Source of the DNA: Desulfobulbus sp. | GTDB taxonomy: Bacteria; Desulfobacterota; Desulfobulbia; Desulfobulbales; Desulfobulbaceae | Assembly: GCA_031280615.1 (NCBI GenBank) | Contig: JAITGO010000006.1 | Coordinates: 186,001-250,000, forward strand | Direction of reading: 5' to 3' | Length of the DNA: 64,000 bases | Part shown: positions 35,268 through 45,922 of the stretch, one piece after another | Layout: every line of letters starts with the position of its first letter | Position numbering within the stretch: position 1 is the stretch's first letter | The notes under the pieces: model-generated | Told to the model about the DNA's origin: nothing | Database searches by the model: none | Seen by the model: the letters and a program-made list of their open reading frames with translations, nothing else | Position numbers and translations under genes: made by a program

Positions 35268-35314
35268 CCACCGCGCCCTTGAAACCGCTTCCGGGTCGCG
35301 GTGGCCTGTTTTTT
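35268..35314 (+). terminator. Terminator after lptE
   Basis: CCACCGCG (35268-35275) pairs with CGCGGTGG (35297-35304); a run of six T follows at 35309-35314. Only eight bases separate it from dusB, whose ATG has no SD, so dusB may be read from a transcript that starts inside this stretch. Confidence 0.65.
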
Positions 35315-35322
35315 CTTCTCCT

Positions 35323-36297
35323 ATGCAGCCGACTTCTCCACCGGATTTTCCTCCCCTGGCCATCGGCCCGCTCCGCCTCCCTTCTTCCCTGATCCTGGCC
35401 CCCCTGGCCGGCTATACCGACCTGCCCTTCCGGCGTCTCTGTCGGGAGTCCGGGGCGGCCCTCTGCGTTTCCGAGATGGTCAGTTGCCATGGCTTGATCT
35501 TCGATCAGCAGAAAACCTACGAACTGCTTGTGACCGTGCCCGAGGAACGGCCTTTCGCGGTCCAACTGTTTGGCAGCGACCCCGAGATCATGGCCCGGGC
35601 AACGGCCATCGTCACCGGGTTGCCGGTGGACCTGATCGACATCAACATGGGGTGTCCGGTGCGGAAGGTGGTCAAGAAAGGATGCGGTGCGGCCCTGATG
35701 AAGGAACCGGGCCGGGCCGAGGCCATCATTCGGGCGGTATGCGCCCATTCCACCCTGCCGGTGACGGTCAAATTCCGCAGCGGCTGGAGCAACGAGCACA
35801 TCATTGCCCCGGAATTCGCGGCCATGGCCGAGGATGCCGGGGCAGCGGCCGTGGTCGTCCACGGCCGCACCTGGGCCCAGGGGTTTGGCGGCAAGGCGGA
35901 CTGGGACGTGATCCGGGCCGTGAAAAACGCGGTCTCGATTCCGGTGATCGGCAACGGCGATGTCCTCACCCGGGCCGACGGCCTGGCCATGATCGCGGCC
36001 ACCGGGTGCGACGGGGTGATGGTCGGCCGGGGGGCGCTCGCCAACCCGTGGCTGTTCGGATCGGACGAACGCCCGGTTTCGCTGGCCGGACGGATGCCGC
36101 TCATTCAGCGCTATCTGCAATTGGCGCAACAGTTTCTTCCGTTGCCCAAGGTGTTGTTTAGGGTAAAGAATCAGACGGCCAAGCTGCTGACCGGGGTAAG
36201 CGGCGCGGCCCGCATGCGGCAGGCGCTCTATGCCTGCGACCGCATCGAGGATATCGTGGCGGTGCTGCTTGCACAGCACGCCACGGAAGAAGGATAG
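35323..36297 (+). CDS. dusB: tRNA-dihydrouridine synthase DusB
   Basis: 324 aa FMN enzyme reducing uridines in tRNA D loops. The TIM barrel begins LILAPLAGYTDLPFRRLCRE; the catalytic Cys111 is in INMGCPVRKV; VKFRSGW, HGRT and GNGDVLT, GVMVGRGALANPWLF follow. The C-terminal helical domain is present. Gene order leuS-lptE-dusB. It converges on the Sel1 gene with only three bases between the stops. Confidence 0.93.
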   Translation: MQPTSPPDFPPLAIGPLRLPSSLILAPLAGYTDLPFRRLCRESGAALCVSEMVSCHGLIFDQQKTYELLVTVPEERPFAVQLFGSDPEIMARATAIVTGLPVDLIDINMGCPVRKVVKKGCGAALMKEPGRAEAIIRAVCAHSTLPVTVKFRSGWSNEHIIAPEFAAMAEDAGAAAVVVHGRTWAQGFGGKADWDVIRAVKNAVSIPVIGNGDVLTRADGLAMIAATGCDGVMVGRGALANPWLFGSDERPVSLAGRMPLIQRYLQLAQQFLPLPKVLFRVKNQTAKLLTGVSGAARMRQALYACDRIEDIVAVLLAQHATEEG

Positions 36298-36300
36298 GAT

Positions 36301-37128
36301 TTATTGGTCCGGCTGTTCCTGCTTTTCCGGGACGATTTGCTTCGGTTCCGACATTTTTTCCACCTGGCGATACAGCTCCAGCGACAGGGCTTGGGCCCGG
36401 TTCAATTCCTCCCAGGACATGTTCATCATCAAATTGTTGCGGTTGACCGCAGCCCCCGCATTGCCGCGGCTGGCGGCCAGGGAATACCAGGCATAGCCCT
36501 TGGCCTTGTCGGTATCGGTGCCGGTACCGGTTGCGTACATCAGGCCCGTGTTGGCCTGGGCCATGGCATCCCCCTGGAAAGCGGCCTTTTCGTAAAGCTC
36601 CAAGGCCTTCTTGTAATCGCGATCGCCCCCGAGCCCGTTGTAGTACAGGTAGGCGAGATCGTTCTGGGCGGCGAGATTGCCCTGGGCCGCGGCCTTGGCC
36701 AGCCACTTTTTTGCTTCCAGATAGTTCTGCGGCACCGTGCTGCCCCGCAAATACATGGCACCGATGATGGCCAGGGACTCGGGCGACACCTTACCCTGCT
36801 CCGCCGCCGCCAGTAGCCATTTGAAACCGTTGCGCTTATCCGGGTCGGCCCCCTGCCCCTGGTACAGCATGCCGCCGGCCACGAACTGGGCCTCGGCGTC
36901 GCCCCGTTCCGCCGCTTGAAGATACAGTTGCAAGGCCAGGGTGTAATTGACCGGCTGATTCACCCCGTAATAGGCACGGTAAGCCTCGGCCTTGAGACGG
37001 CGGGCGGTCTCGTCCCCGGCCTTGTCCTGGGCAACGCACGGCCCGGCCAACGCAAGGAAATACACCGCCATACCCACCAGCTGCAGCACGGTCCAGACGA
37101 TCGTTCGGCGATTCAAGCAAGACGGCAC
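36301..37128 (-). CDS. Secreted Sel1/TPR-like repeat protein
   Basis: 275 aa. GTG 37128 is chosen because AGGAGGAGCCCC precedes it. An N-terminal hydrophobic segment (about 10-28) ending in GPCVAQD acts as a signal peptide. Four or five Sel1 repeats follow (e.g. ALQLYLQAAERGDAEAQFVAG, AKKWLAKAAAQGNLAAQNDLAYLY, ALELYEKAAFQGDAMAQANTG). The C-terminus is charged and disordered. Sel1 proteins are periplasmic scaffolds. It lies 130 bases downstream of the VWA gene on the same strand. Confidence 0.85.
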   Translation of the reverse strand: MPSCLNRRTIVWTVLQLVGMAVYFLALAGPCVAQDKAGDETARRLKAEAYRAYYGVNQPVNYTLALQLYLQAAERGDAEAQFVAGGMLYQGQGADPDKRNGFKWLLAAAEQGKVSPESLAIIGAMYLRGSTVPQNYLEAKKWLAKAAAQGNLAAQNDLAYLYYNGLGGDRDYKKALELYEKAAFQGDAMAQANTGLMYATGTGTDTDKAKGYAWYSLAASRGNAGAAVNRNNLMMNMSWEELNRAQALSLELYRQVEKMSEPKQIVPEKQEQPDQ

Positions 37129-37258
37129 GGGGCTCCTCCTGGCAACGGTTTGCTGTCCCTCGTCCGCACCTCCGCAGGGGGACATGAAGTTCGTTTACTC
37201 GTATAGGCAGGAATATTCAAGGAGAAGAAGCGGGTAGCACTTGCGCGGCCGACGTCGG

Positions 37259-39517
37259 TCAACTGGTTAAGGTTCGATAGATTTCCGACATCCGCGCCGG
37301 CAGCCGCTGAATCTTGTCGATGAAGATGTAATTGACCTCGCCGTACATGTGGGCCATGTATTCGTGCGCCTGGCGGTCGATGGTAATGCAGAAGGGATGG
37401 ACGCCCTTGGCCTTGGCCTCCAGAAGGGCATGGCGGGTATCCTCGATGGCGTAATCGCCCTTGTAGTCGTCGTAATCCTCAGGTTTGCCGTCGGACAGCA
37501 CGATCAGCAGGCGAATTTTGGCCTCCACCCGGGCAAAAAGCGAGGTCATGTGGCGAATGGCCGGGGCCATGCGGGTGTATTCGCGCGGACCGATGGCGCT
37601 GATCCGCTGCCGGACCGTTTTGCTGTAGCGCTCGTCGATCCGCTTGACCGGGAAAATCTCGCAGCGCAGCCGTCGCATCCCGGAAAAACCGTAGATGGCA
37701 TAGCGGTCGTCCAGCACTTCCATGGCCTCGCAGATCAGGACCAGGGCCTCCTTGATCGACTGGCCGACCCAGCCGGAAGTGGAATTGGACATGTCCACCA
37801 GAAAGGTGACGGCAATGTCGCGATGGTCCCGCGTCAGGCGGATAAAGAGCCGATCCGAGGGAGGAAGGCCGGCGGCGATGTCGATCCGGGACTCCACCAG
37901 GGCATCGATATCGATATCGTTGCCTTCCCGCTGCCGCCGGACGAACCGTTCGCCGGTCTGCAGCAGTTCGAACTGATGGCGCAGGCGGCGAATCTGGCCC
38001 CGGTATTTTTTCAGGGTCTGTTCGATAAAGGCGTTCTGGACCGGCGGCAGTTCCTTTTCGCTGACCACGCACCACTTTTTCCGAAACCCCTTGCGCCGGT
38101 AATCCCATTCGTCGTACACCACCGGCTCGGCCATTTCCTCGCCCTTCCTGCCGCCGGCATGCGGGCTGCGGGCAATGGCCGAACCCGCCCGCCCCTCGGT
38201 GGCGCTTACCGTCTCCTGGACTGCCTGGGTCGGCCCGTGTTCTTGGGAGGGCTTGCCGGTCGGTGGCGGCATCTCGTTGATGCCGATCTGCTGAGCCTGG
38301 GACTGCATGAACGGGGTCAACTGGTCCCAGGCACGTTCCATTTCCATGATCAGGGCGGCATCGTATCCCTGCCCCTCGCCTCCGCCGGAATGAACATCGG
38401 TATCGGCCTGTTTGGGTACTGCGGGCAAGGATATCGAGGTGGCTTGCATCAACCGCAACTCCTTGTCCATCCGCTGTTTCATACCCAGGTTGCGCATTTC
38501 CTGCAGCCTGAAGATGCCCTGGAAGATCAAGGGGCGGGTGGTTGCCAGGTCTTCTTCCGGCGGCAGCAGCACCATCAATTCCCGCACCGCCTCCAAGCTG
38601 GCCGCATTGTCCGCAGCAAGTCCCGCGCCATGGCGCATCAGGGCCATGGCCCGATCCGTCAACGGGGAATGACCGTCAGCGGGCCATTGCCCGCGCAGCA
38701 GCCCCCGTTGCAGCCAGTCCAGCACATTGGGTTCGGTCGCCTCGTCGCCGGTCAGGGGCAAACGGGGCAGCAACGGCGCCATCGACCGCATCAACCCCGG
38801 CAACTCCTGCCGCAGGAATTCCAGCACCCGGCCGGTCTCCAACAGGTGGAACAGTCGGCGAGCATGGTCCGGCTGCGGAAATTCCGAAAAAAAACAATCG
38901 AGGGGATGGGCGCTCTTGCGGTGCAGGGCGAGAAAACGGGGCGCAATGAAAACCCCGGCGGCGAGGCTGGCCCACTGGAAGGAAACCATCAGTTTGTAGA
39001 GGAGGAAATTCTCCTCCTGTTCGGCAAACACCCCCACCTCTCCGGGCAGAAAGATGGCCTCCGAATCGGTGGCAGCCTCGACGGCGGCAATCAAGGGCAG
39101 CTCGCGGCCGGCAAGGCCGTTGACATAAGGTTGCAGCCGGGAGCGGACATCGGCCAGACGCAGGCAGCCCTGGCCGCGCAGCGGCCGGGCGAACTGCTGG
39201 TCGACATCGGCCATGAACAACTGGGCGCCATGCAGGCCAGCGGTTTCATAGCGATCGAGCAGCGTGTGCACCCACAGGGAGAGTTCATCCAGCGCTAAAT
39301 AGCAGAGAGCCGGACCGGCAGCAGAGAGATAGGCGAAACACAAGGCATGCGACACCGGCCAGATAGCCGGAATTTGTGCAAAAATCTCATCGAGACAGGC
39401 GGACTCGCTCTCAGCCAGCGGGCCGAGCGCATCCTCCACGTCCCATTCGTTGGGCAGGCTGGGAGCCACCAGCAGGTAGAATTTCTCCTTGAGTCGTTCG
39501 AGATCCATATCCGTCAA
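37259..39517 (-). CDS. VWA-domain protein of the CbbO/NorD family
   Basis: 752 aa. A long helical N-terminal part precedes a C-terminal von Willebrand A domain of about 180 residues. The MIDAS motif DMSNSTS starts near residue 575; later elements YTRMAPAIRHM and LLIVLSDGKPEDYD are the standard CbbO/NorD signature. Such proteins pair with a CbbQ/NorQ MoxR ATPase to remodel or metallate a client enzyme (Rubisco, nitric oxide reductase). Its start overlaps the stop of the ATPase gene by four bases. No client gene (cbbLS, norBC) lies in the window. Confidence 0.88.
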   Translation of the reverse strand: MTDMDLERLKEKFYLLVAPSLPNEWDVEDALGPLAESESACLDEIFAQIPAIWPVSHALCFAYLSAAGPALCYLALDELSLWVHTLLDRYETAGLHGAQLFMADVDQQFARPLRGQGCLRLADVRSRLQPYVNGLAGRELPLIAAVEAATDSEAIFLPGEVGVFAEQEENFLLYKLMVSFQWASLAAGVFIAPRFLALHRKSAHPLDCFFSEFPQPDHARRLFHLLETGRVLEFLRQELPGLMRSMAPLLPRLPLTGDEATEPNVLDWLQRGLLRGQWPADGHSPLTDRAMALMRHGAGLAADNAASLEAVRELMVLLPPEEDLATTRPLIFQGIFRLQEMRNLGMKQRMDKELRLMQATSISLPAVPKQADTDVHSGGGEGQGYDAALIMEMERAWDQLTPFMQSQAQQIGINEMPPPTGKPSQEHGPTQAVQETVSATEGRAGSAIARSPHAGGRKGEEMAEPVVYDEWDYRRKGFRKKWCVVSEKELPPVQNAFIEQTLKKYRGQIRRLRHQFELLQTGERFVRRQREGNDIDIDALVESRIDIAAGLPPSDRLFIRLTRDHRDIAVTFLVDMSNSTSGWVGQSIKEALVLICEAMEVLDDRYAIYGFSGMRRLRCEIFPVKRIDERYSKTVRQRISAIGPREYTRMAPAIRHMTSLFARVEAKIRLLIVLSDGKPEDYDDYKGDYAIEDTRHALLEAKAKGVHPFCITIDRQAHEYMAHMYGEVNYIFIDKIQRLPARMSEIYRTLTS

Positions 39518-40326
39518 AACAGCGAGCTGACCATCTCGTCCAAAGCGGCCAGCAATTCCCGGTCATCGGTGAGCGCCTCGCTGATCGAGGCCCGGCAGGC
39601 CGCCTTGACCGGAATGCCCCGGCCGATCAGCTTGCCGGTCTGGATGAGCAGCCGGGTGGAGGCCCCTTCGGCCAGACCCGAATCCTTGAGTCCGCGGGTC
39701 ATCACTGCCAGCTTGACCAGCGACTTGGCCAATTCCGGCGCAAGCCGCCCCTCCCGGCAGACGATCTCCACTTCCTTCTCCGCTGCCGGATAGTCGAAAG
39801 ACAGGGCCACGAACCGTTGCCGGGTCGAGGCCTTGAGATCCTTGAGCACGCTCTGGTAGCCGGGGTTGTAGGACACCGCCAGCATGAATTCGGGCGGTGC
39901 GGTCAACAATTCCCCCCGCTTCTCGATGGGCAATTGGCGCCGGTCGTCGGCCAGGGGATGGATGACCACGGTGGTATCCTTGCGCGCCTCGACGATTTCA
40001 TCCAAGTAGCAGATGGCCCCGGCCCTGACCGCCATGGTCAGCGGCCCGTCGGTCCAGACCGCTTCGCTGGCGCGGATCAAATAGCGGCCCACCAGATCGG
40101 AGGTGGAAAGATCGTCGTGACAGGAGACCGTGACTAGGGGACGTTGCAGCCGCCAGGCCAGATACTGCATGAACCGGGTCTTGCCGCAGCCGGTCGGCCC
40201 CTTGAGCAAAAGCGGCGTGCCATCGCGGTACGCGGCCTCGGCAATAGCCAACTCGTTGCCGATAGGCAAATAGTAGGGTTCCTGTTCGATCCTGAACTCG
40301 TCGATGCGCATCTGTTGTCCGGCCAT
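39514..40326 (-). CDS. MoxR-type AAA+ ATPase, CbbQ/NorQ family
   Basis: 270 aa. Walker A GPTGCGKT at 43-50, Walker B ICYLDEIVEARKD, then SYNPGYQ and the C-terminal CbbQ_C region (RLLIQTGKLIGRGIPVKAACRASI). Hexameric remodelling ATPase working with the downstream VWA protein. ATG 40326 is preceded by AAGGAGC; a frame extension to 40359 would run into the promoter. Translationally coupled to the VWA gene. Confidence 0.92.
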   Translation of the reverse strand: MAGQQMRIDEFRIEQEPYYLPIGNELAIAEAAYRDGTPLLLKGPTGCGKTRFMQYLAWRLQRPLVTVSCHDDLSTSDLVGRYLIRASEAVWTDGPLTMAVRAGAICYLDEIVEARKDTTVVIHPLADDRRQLPIEKRGELLTAPPEFMLAVSYNPGYQSVLKDLKASTRQRFVALSFDYPAAEKEVEIVCREGRLAPELAKSLVKLAVMTRGLKDSGLAEGASTRLLIQTGKLIGRGIPVKAACRASISEALTDDRELLAALDEMVSSLF

Positions 40327-40358
40327 GGCCCGTTGCTCCTTGTGTGAAATTTCCTTCA

Positions 40359-40387
40359 ATAATAAGAATGGGGTCCGTCATTGACAA
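40359..40387 (-). promoter_or_regulatory. Sigma70-type promoter of the MoxR/VWA pair
   Basis: On the minus strand TTGTCA (40387-40382) and TATTAT (40364-40359) are separated by exactly 17 bases, 33 bases before the ATPase ATG. A plus-strand TTGACA overlaps the same -35 and could serve the divergent PHP gene, but its -10 is poor. Confidence 0.7.
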
Positions 40388-40511
40388 CCTGTGCTTTACC
40401 AGGCGATTTCATTTGGTTATTGCGCGATGTCCGGGCCATGAGTACAGTGCTTTGGCAGAGCAGCCCGTCTTTTCGGCCCCGCCCCGTCCATCCCGCAACC
40501 CGGCCTTGTCC

Positions 40512-41363
40512 ATGTGCATCGATCTCCACACCCATTCTATCTATTCCGACGGCAATTGCACCCCGGCGGAGCTGGTTGCCTTGGCGGTGGCCAACGGTCT
40601 GCGGGGCCTGGCCCTGACCGACCACGACACCGTCGAGGGGGTCGAGGAGATCCGCCGCCTGGGCACCGAGGTTGGAATCGCGGTCATTTCCGGGGTGGAG
40701 ATCAGCACCAGTTTGCACGAGCGCACCATTCACATCCTCGGCTACGGCATCGATCCGGCCAACGCCGAATTGCTGCGCTGGCTGGTTCCGCTCCAGGAGG
40801 GGCGGGAGCGGCGCAACGCCGCTATCATCCAGAAGCTGCAGAACCTGGGGATCGACATTACCGCCGAGGAAGTCGGGGTGATTTCCCGTTGCGGCCAGAC
40901 CGGCCGACCGCACATCGCCCGGCTGTTGATGGCCAAGGGGGTGGTGGACAGCTTCGACGCGGCCTTCCGTCGCTATCTCGGCCGCCACCGGCCGGCCTGG
41001 GAGGGGCGGTTCAGCTACTCCGCCGTCGAGACCATCGGCATGATCCATCGGGCCGGCGGCGTGGCCGTCTTGGCCCATCCGGGACAGATCGACCCGACGA
41101 TGGTCGCCCAGCCGGCCCTGGTCCGCGAACTGGCCCGCCGCGGTCTCGACGGCATGGAATTGCACTATCCGACCCACACCCGCAGGATGAAAAAGCACCT
41201 GAAGGCACTGGCGGCCGAACTCGGGCTGCTGGTGACCGGAGGCAGCGATTTTCACGGCAACACCCGGCCCGTCCACCGTCTTGCCGGCAAAAACATGGGA
41301 TTTTGCCCGCCCTGCTCCATCCTCGAGCAACTCACCGCCCGACTAACCGGGCTGCATCATTAA
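40512..41363 (+). CDS. PHP-domain phosphoesterase (YciV/RnaseAM-like)
   Basis: 283 aa from ATG 40512. The PHP metal-binding set is intact: MCIDLHTHSIYSDG, LTDHDTVEG, then GVEIS, and near the end GGSDFHG. Relatives include E. coli YciV/TrpH, a 5'-3' exoribonuclease that also hydrolyses 3',5'-bisphosphonucleotides. The frame is open upstream to 40344, but that part has no family resemblance. The regulator gene follows after 23 bases on the same strand. Confidence 0.9.
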   Translation: MCIDLHTHSIYSDGNCTPAELVALAVANGLRGLALTDHDTVEGVEEIRRLGTEVGIAVISGVEISTSLHERTIHILGYGIDPANAELLRWLVPLQEGRERRNAAIIQKLQNLGIDITAEEVGVISRCGQTGRPHIARLLMAKGVVDSFDAAFRRYLGRHRPAWEGRFSYSAVETIGMIHRAGGVAVLAHPGQIDPTMVAQPALVRELARRGLDGMELHYPTHTRRMKKHLKALAAELGLLVTGGSDFHGNTRPVHRLAGKNMGFCPPCSILEQLTARLTGLHH

Positions 41364-41386
41364 CCTTTCTTCCCGCTCAAGTCGCC

Positions 41387-42775
<1,389 letters not shown>

Positions 42776-42802
42776 GTCCGGGACTCGGGCGGCCCGGAGG
42801 GA

Positions 42803-43666
42803 TCAGCAATACTTGCAGACCTTCTCCGGCAGGGGCACGTCGACGCTCGCCCCGCCCCAGTTGAGCTTGTTGCGCAGGATGTTGAAGTAGCTCTTCCACG
42901 GCGAGCTGATGATCAACAGCGGCTTGGAGGCCTTTTTCACCAGCAGGTAGTCGTTTTCGGTGATGGTCCATTGCAGCTCACCGTCGACGATCACCTTGAC
43001 CTGGCCGGCCGGGGCCAGCAGTTGGGTGGTGACCTTCTGGCGGGAGCCGAGCAGCACCGGCCGCGATTCGAGCATGAAGGGGCAGATCGGGGTGAGGACG
43101 ATGGCCTCCAGCTCGGCATGGACCACCGGCCCTCCGGCGGAAAGGTTGTAGGCCGTCGATCCGGTGGGGGTCGACATGATCAGTCCGTCGGCCCGGTAAG
43201 TGGTGACATATTCCCTGCCCGCCCAGCACCGCAGCCGGATCATGGCCTCGGTGCTTTTCTTGACGATGACCACCTCATTCAGGGCATGGACCGAGGCACT
43301 TTTCTTGCCGGTCATCCCGTTCACATAGGCGGCGGACAGCATGATCCGCTTTTCCATGCGGACCTCCTCCGCGGCCAGCAGCGTCTCCAGGGCATGATAC
43401 CGCTCATCGACGGCCACCTCGGTGAGAAAACCCAAGTGCCCCAGGTGGACGCCCAGAACGGGCAGCTGATAGCGGCTGGCCTTTTCCGCCACATGGAGCA
43501 GGGTACCGTCGCCGCCGAGCACGATCACGAGGTCCATCCCCGGTTCGATGCCGTTCAACTCCGCCTTGATCCCGCGCCGGCTGAACCAGGCAATCATCTC
43601 CCGACCGATCCGCTCCACCTCGGGACTGTCCGGCCGGGTGATCACTCCCGCATATTCGATCTTCAT
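42803..43666 (-). CDS. nadK: NAD kinase
   Basis: 287 aa. Phosphorylates NAD to NADP. GGDGTLL at 51-57 with the catalytic Asp53; LGVHLGHLGFLTE; NEVVI; and RADGLIMSTPTGSTAYNLSAGG are all in place. It lacks a visible regulatory extension. The ATG overlaps the proC stop (43663) by four bases, so nadK is translationally coupled below proC, which uses NADPH. C-terminal Cys-rich KVCKYC is unusual. Confidence 0.95.
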   Translation of the reverse strand: MKIEYAGVITRPDSPEVERIGREMIAWFSRRGIKAELNGIEPGMDLVIVLGGDGTLLHVAEKASRYQLPVLGVHLGHLGFLTEVAVDERYHALETLLAAEEVRMEKRIMLSAAYVNGMTGKKSASVHALNEVVIVKKSTEAMIRLRCWAGREYVTTYRADGLIMSTPTGSTAYNLSAGGPVVHAELEAIVLTPICPFMLESRPVLLGSRQKVTTQLLAPAGQVKVIVDGELQWTITENDYLLVKKASKPLLIISSPWKSYFNILRNKLNWGGASVDVPLPEKVCKYC

Positions 43667-44478
43667 CCGCCCAAGGCCCTCGATCGTTCGGTCGCCGCCA
43701 CCACCGCATCCATGACAACCCCCCGCAAGGCCCCTTTTTCCAGCACCTGCAGGCCGGCAATGGTGGTGCCGCCGGGCGAGGTAACCCGGCCCTTGAGCAT
43801 GGCCGGATGTTCGCCGCTTTCCTGGGCAAGCCGGGCCGAACCCAGCACGGTTTGCACGGTCAGTTGTTCGGCCACGGGCCGGGGCAGGCCGGCCAGCACC
43901 CCGGCATCGATCATGGCCTCGATAAAGGCGAACACATAGCCCGGACCGCTGCCGCTCAAGCCGGTCACCGCATCGAGCAGATGCTCCGGCACCTCGACGC
44001 AGGTGCCCACCGCGGAAAACAGGGCCATGGCGATCTCCCGGTCGCGGTCGGTAACCTGGTCGTTGGGACTGAAGGCAGCGGCACCGGCCAGTACCAGGGC
44101 CGGGGTATTGGGCATCACCCGGATCAGCCGGACCGGGACGCTGAACGCCTCGGCCAGGGCACGCAGGGTGACTCCGGCCATGATCGAAAAGACCAGGTGC
44201 CGCTCGTCGACCAGGGGCCGGTAGGCGGCCAACACCGTCGCGGCCAGCTGCGGCTTGACTGCCAAAACCAGAACTTCGCTTTTTTGGCAGAGGATAGCCG
44301 GATCCTGGGTGCAGGTAACGCCGTACTCTTTTGCAAGAGATTCGCGGCGAGCCGGCATCGGTTCGGCAATGGTTATCTGTTCCGGTACGGCCAGGCCGGC
44401 GGCCAGAATGCCGCGGACCATGGCCTCGGCCATCTGGCCGCCGCCGACAAAGCCAATGGAGATACGTGTCGTGCCCAT
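43663..44478 (-). CDS. proC: Pyrroline-5-carboxylate reductase (ProC)
   Basis: 271 aa. Last step of proline synthesis, NAD(P)H-dependent. The Rossmann motif is GFVGGGQMAEAMVRGI, with VKPQ and the substrate-binding VRLIRVMPNTPALVLAG; the C-terminal signature is GSARLAQESGEHPAMLKGRVTSPGGTT, split here as in all ProC. GAAAACGAG precedes the ATG. Two-gene unit proC-nadK; promoter in the AT-rich stretch 44479-44590. Confidence 0.95.
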   Translation of the reverse strand: MGTTRISIGFVGGGQMAEAMVRGILAAGLAVPEQITIAEPMPARRESLAKEYGVTCTQDPAILCQKSEVLVLAVKPQLAATVLAAYRPLVDERHLVFSIMAGVTLRALAEAFSVPVRLIRVMPNTPALVLAGAAAFSPNDQVTDRDREIAMALFSAVGTCVEVPEHLLDAVTGLSGSGPGYVFAFIEAMIDAGVLAGLPRPVAEQLTVQTVLGSARLAQESGEHPAMLKGRVTSPGGTTIAGLQVLEKGALRGVVMDAVVAATERSRALGG

Positions 44479-44595
44479 GCTCGTTTTCTTGAACTGTTCC
44501 GAATGATGAAAAAAAAGAAAGTTACAATGGCAGCGTCATTATACGCGGCTTGACCACGAGCGACAACCGTTGTCCTCACCGGTGACGGTGACGGC

Positions 44596-44627
44596 AAAAA
44601 AAAACCGCCGGCAAAACCGGCGGTTTT
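44596..44627 (-). terminator. Strong terminator of lpxC
   Basis: AAAACCGCCGG (44601-44611) and CCGGCGGTTTT (44617-44627) form a perfect stem with a 5-base loop; on the minus strand it ends in a run of nine T. It separates lpxC from proC. Confidence 0.9.
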
Positions 44628-44670
44628 CTGCAGTGGGCACACCTTGTTTTTTTCGCTGCCCGCCTCCGAC

Positions 44671-45669
44671 TCAGACGGCGCACGCCGGCCGGGTGCTCAT
44701 CACCTCGCCCGCCGGAGCGAAGAAAGGGGCGAAACGGCGGCCCGAATCCCTGGTGGACTGCACCTTCTGGCGGCACAGGGCAGCGCCCTGCTGCTTGAAG
44801 GCCACGTACTCCCAAGACTGGGGATTGTCGATGACCGCCTGCATGAAGGCGCGGTGCAGGCCATGGCCGGACCGGTCGGCAATCACATGGCCGAGCACCG
44901 GCGAGCCGAGCAGAGTCATGTCGCCGATGAGGTCAAGCACTTTGTGGCGGATGAATTCGTCGTCAAACCGCAGGCCGTCCTCGTTGAGGATGGAGCGCCG
45001 GTTCCAGTGGATGGCGATTACGTTATCCAGGGTGCCGCCCAGGGCCAGGCCGTTTTGCCAGAGCTGCTCTACCTGCTCGACAAAGCCGAAGGTGCGGGCC
45101 CGGGCAATTTCCTTGCCGAACCGTTCCGGCGTCACTTCCATCGAATAGCGCTGCTCGCTGATCAGGGCGTCGTCGAACTGAATCCGGGCGGAAACCCTGT
45201 AGCCGTCGTAGGGCTCGATCCGAATCGATTTATTACCGTCGGCAAGGCTGATTGGCCGGGTGATCCGCAGCATCTTGCGCAGGGAATGCTGCCGGCTCAA
45301 ACCGGCGGTCTTCAGCAGGCGGACGAACGGTCCGGCGCTGCCGTCCATGATCGGCACTTCGTGGGAATCGAGGTCGATCACCGCGTTGTCGACACCGCAT
45401 CCCCGCAACGCCGCCAACAGATGCTCGGTGGTGGAAACGGTGCACGAACCTTCGCCGATGGTGGTGGCCAAAGTGGTGCTGACCACCCGCTCCACCCGCG
45501 CCGGGATGACGGGGCGGCCGGCGATGTCGGAACGAAGGAACTGGATGCCGGTGTTCGCCGGGGCCGGATTGATGGTCAGGTTGACGGTCCGGCCGGTATG
45601 GAGGCCAACGCCGCAGCAGCTAACCGGGCGTTGGAGGGTGTATTGATACGGCTCTATTTGAGGTGCCAT
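44671..45669 (-). CDS. lpxC: UDP-3-O-acyl-N-acetylglucosamine deacetylase (LpxC)
   Basis: 332 aa. Committed step of lipid A synthesis, zinc dependent. TTEHLLAAL supplies the first zinc His, HKVLDLIGD the second His and the Asp; SGHGLHRAF provides the general acid region. EVPIMDGSAGPF is conserved. No SD is clear. The 253 bases upstream to lpxK are AT-rich, contain no gene, and probably hold the lpxC promoter. Confidence 0.95.
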   Translation of the reverse strand: MAPQIEPYQYTLQRPVSCCGVGLHTGRTVNLTINPAPANTGIQFLRSDIAGRPVIPARVERVVSTTLATTIGEGSCTVSTTEHLLAALRGCGVDNAVIDLDSHEVPIMDGSAGPFVRLLKTAGLSRQHSLRKMLRITRPISLADGNKSIRIEPYDGYRVSARIQFDDALISEQRYSMEVTPERFGKEIARARTFGFVEQVEQLWQNGLALGGTLDNVIAIHWNRRSILNEDGLRFDDEFIRHKVLDLIGDMTLLGSPVLGHVIADRSGHGLHRAFMQAVIDNPQSWEYVAFKQQGAALCRQKVQSTRDSGRRFAPFFAPAGEVMSTRPACAV

Positions 45670-45922
45670 GTTGAATGCCTATGACAAGCGAGTAAACGGG
45701 AAAAGTAAAATTTTTTAAACTTTATGCAACAATCAAACCACCCGAGCCAAAAGGCCTCCCGTACGGATAACTCTGTATTTTTTGTATGAAAAATCAAAAG
45801 GATAAAATCTTGACATTTCTTTAAAATCGCCGATACCATCCGCCACGAACCTGTGGCAAAAAACACACAGATTGCATAATCCAGTGAAAATGTGGCCGAT
45901 TCGACACAAAGGCCCGCCGGCT
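45670..45922. other. AT-rich intergenic region between lpxK and lpxC
   Basis: 253 bases, markedly AT-richer than the neighbours, with several A/T runs. Both flanking genes read leftward, so this is the lpxC leader and promoter region. On the minus strand TTGTTG, 17 bases, TTTACT is a weak promoter candidate. Short frames in it have no SD and no family resemblance. No RNA gene was recognised. Confidence 0.4.

Noticed and set aside
37349..39298. A 649-codon open frame opposite the VWA gene, and other long antisense frames (e.g. opposite uvrD, rpsR-rplI, corA)
   Set aside because: They lie wholly antisense to genes with clear motifs, have no SD or domain, and are expected from GC-rich codon bias in the sense gene.
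45670..45922. Small frames in the AT-rich gap above lpxC
   Set aside because: No SD, no conserved motif, frames broken by many stops in AT-rich sequence.
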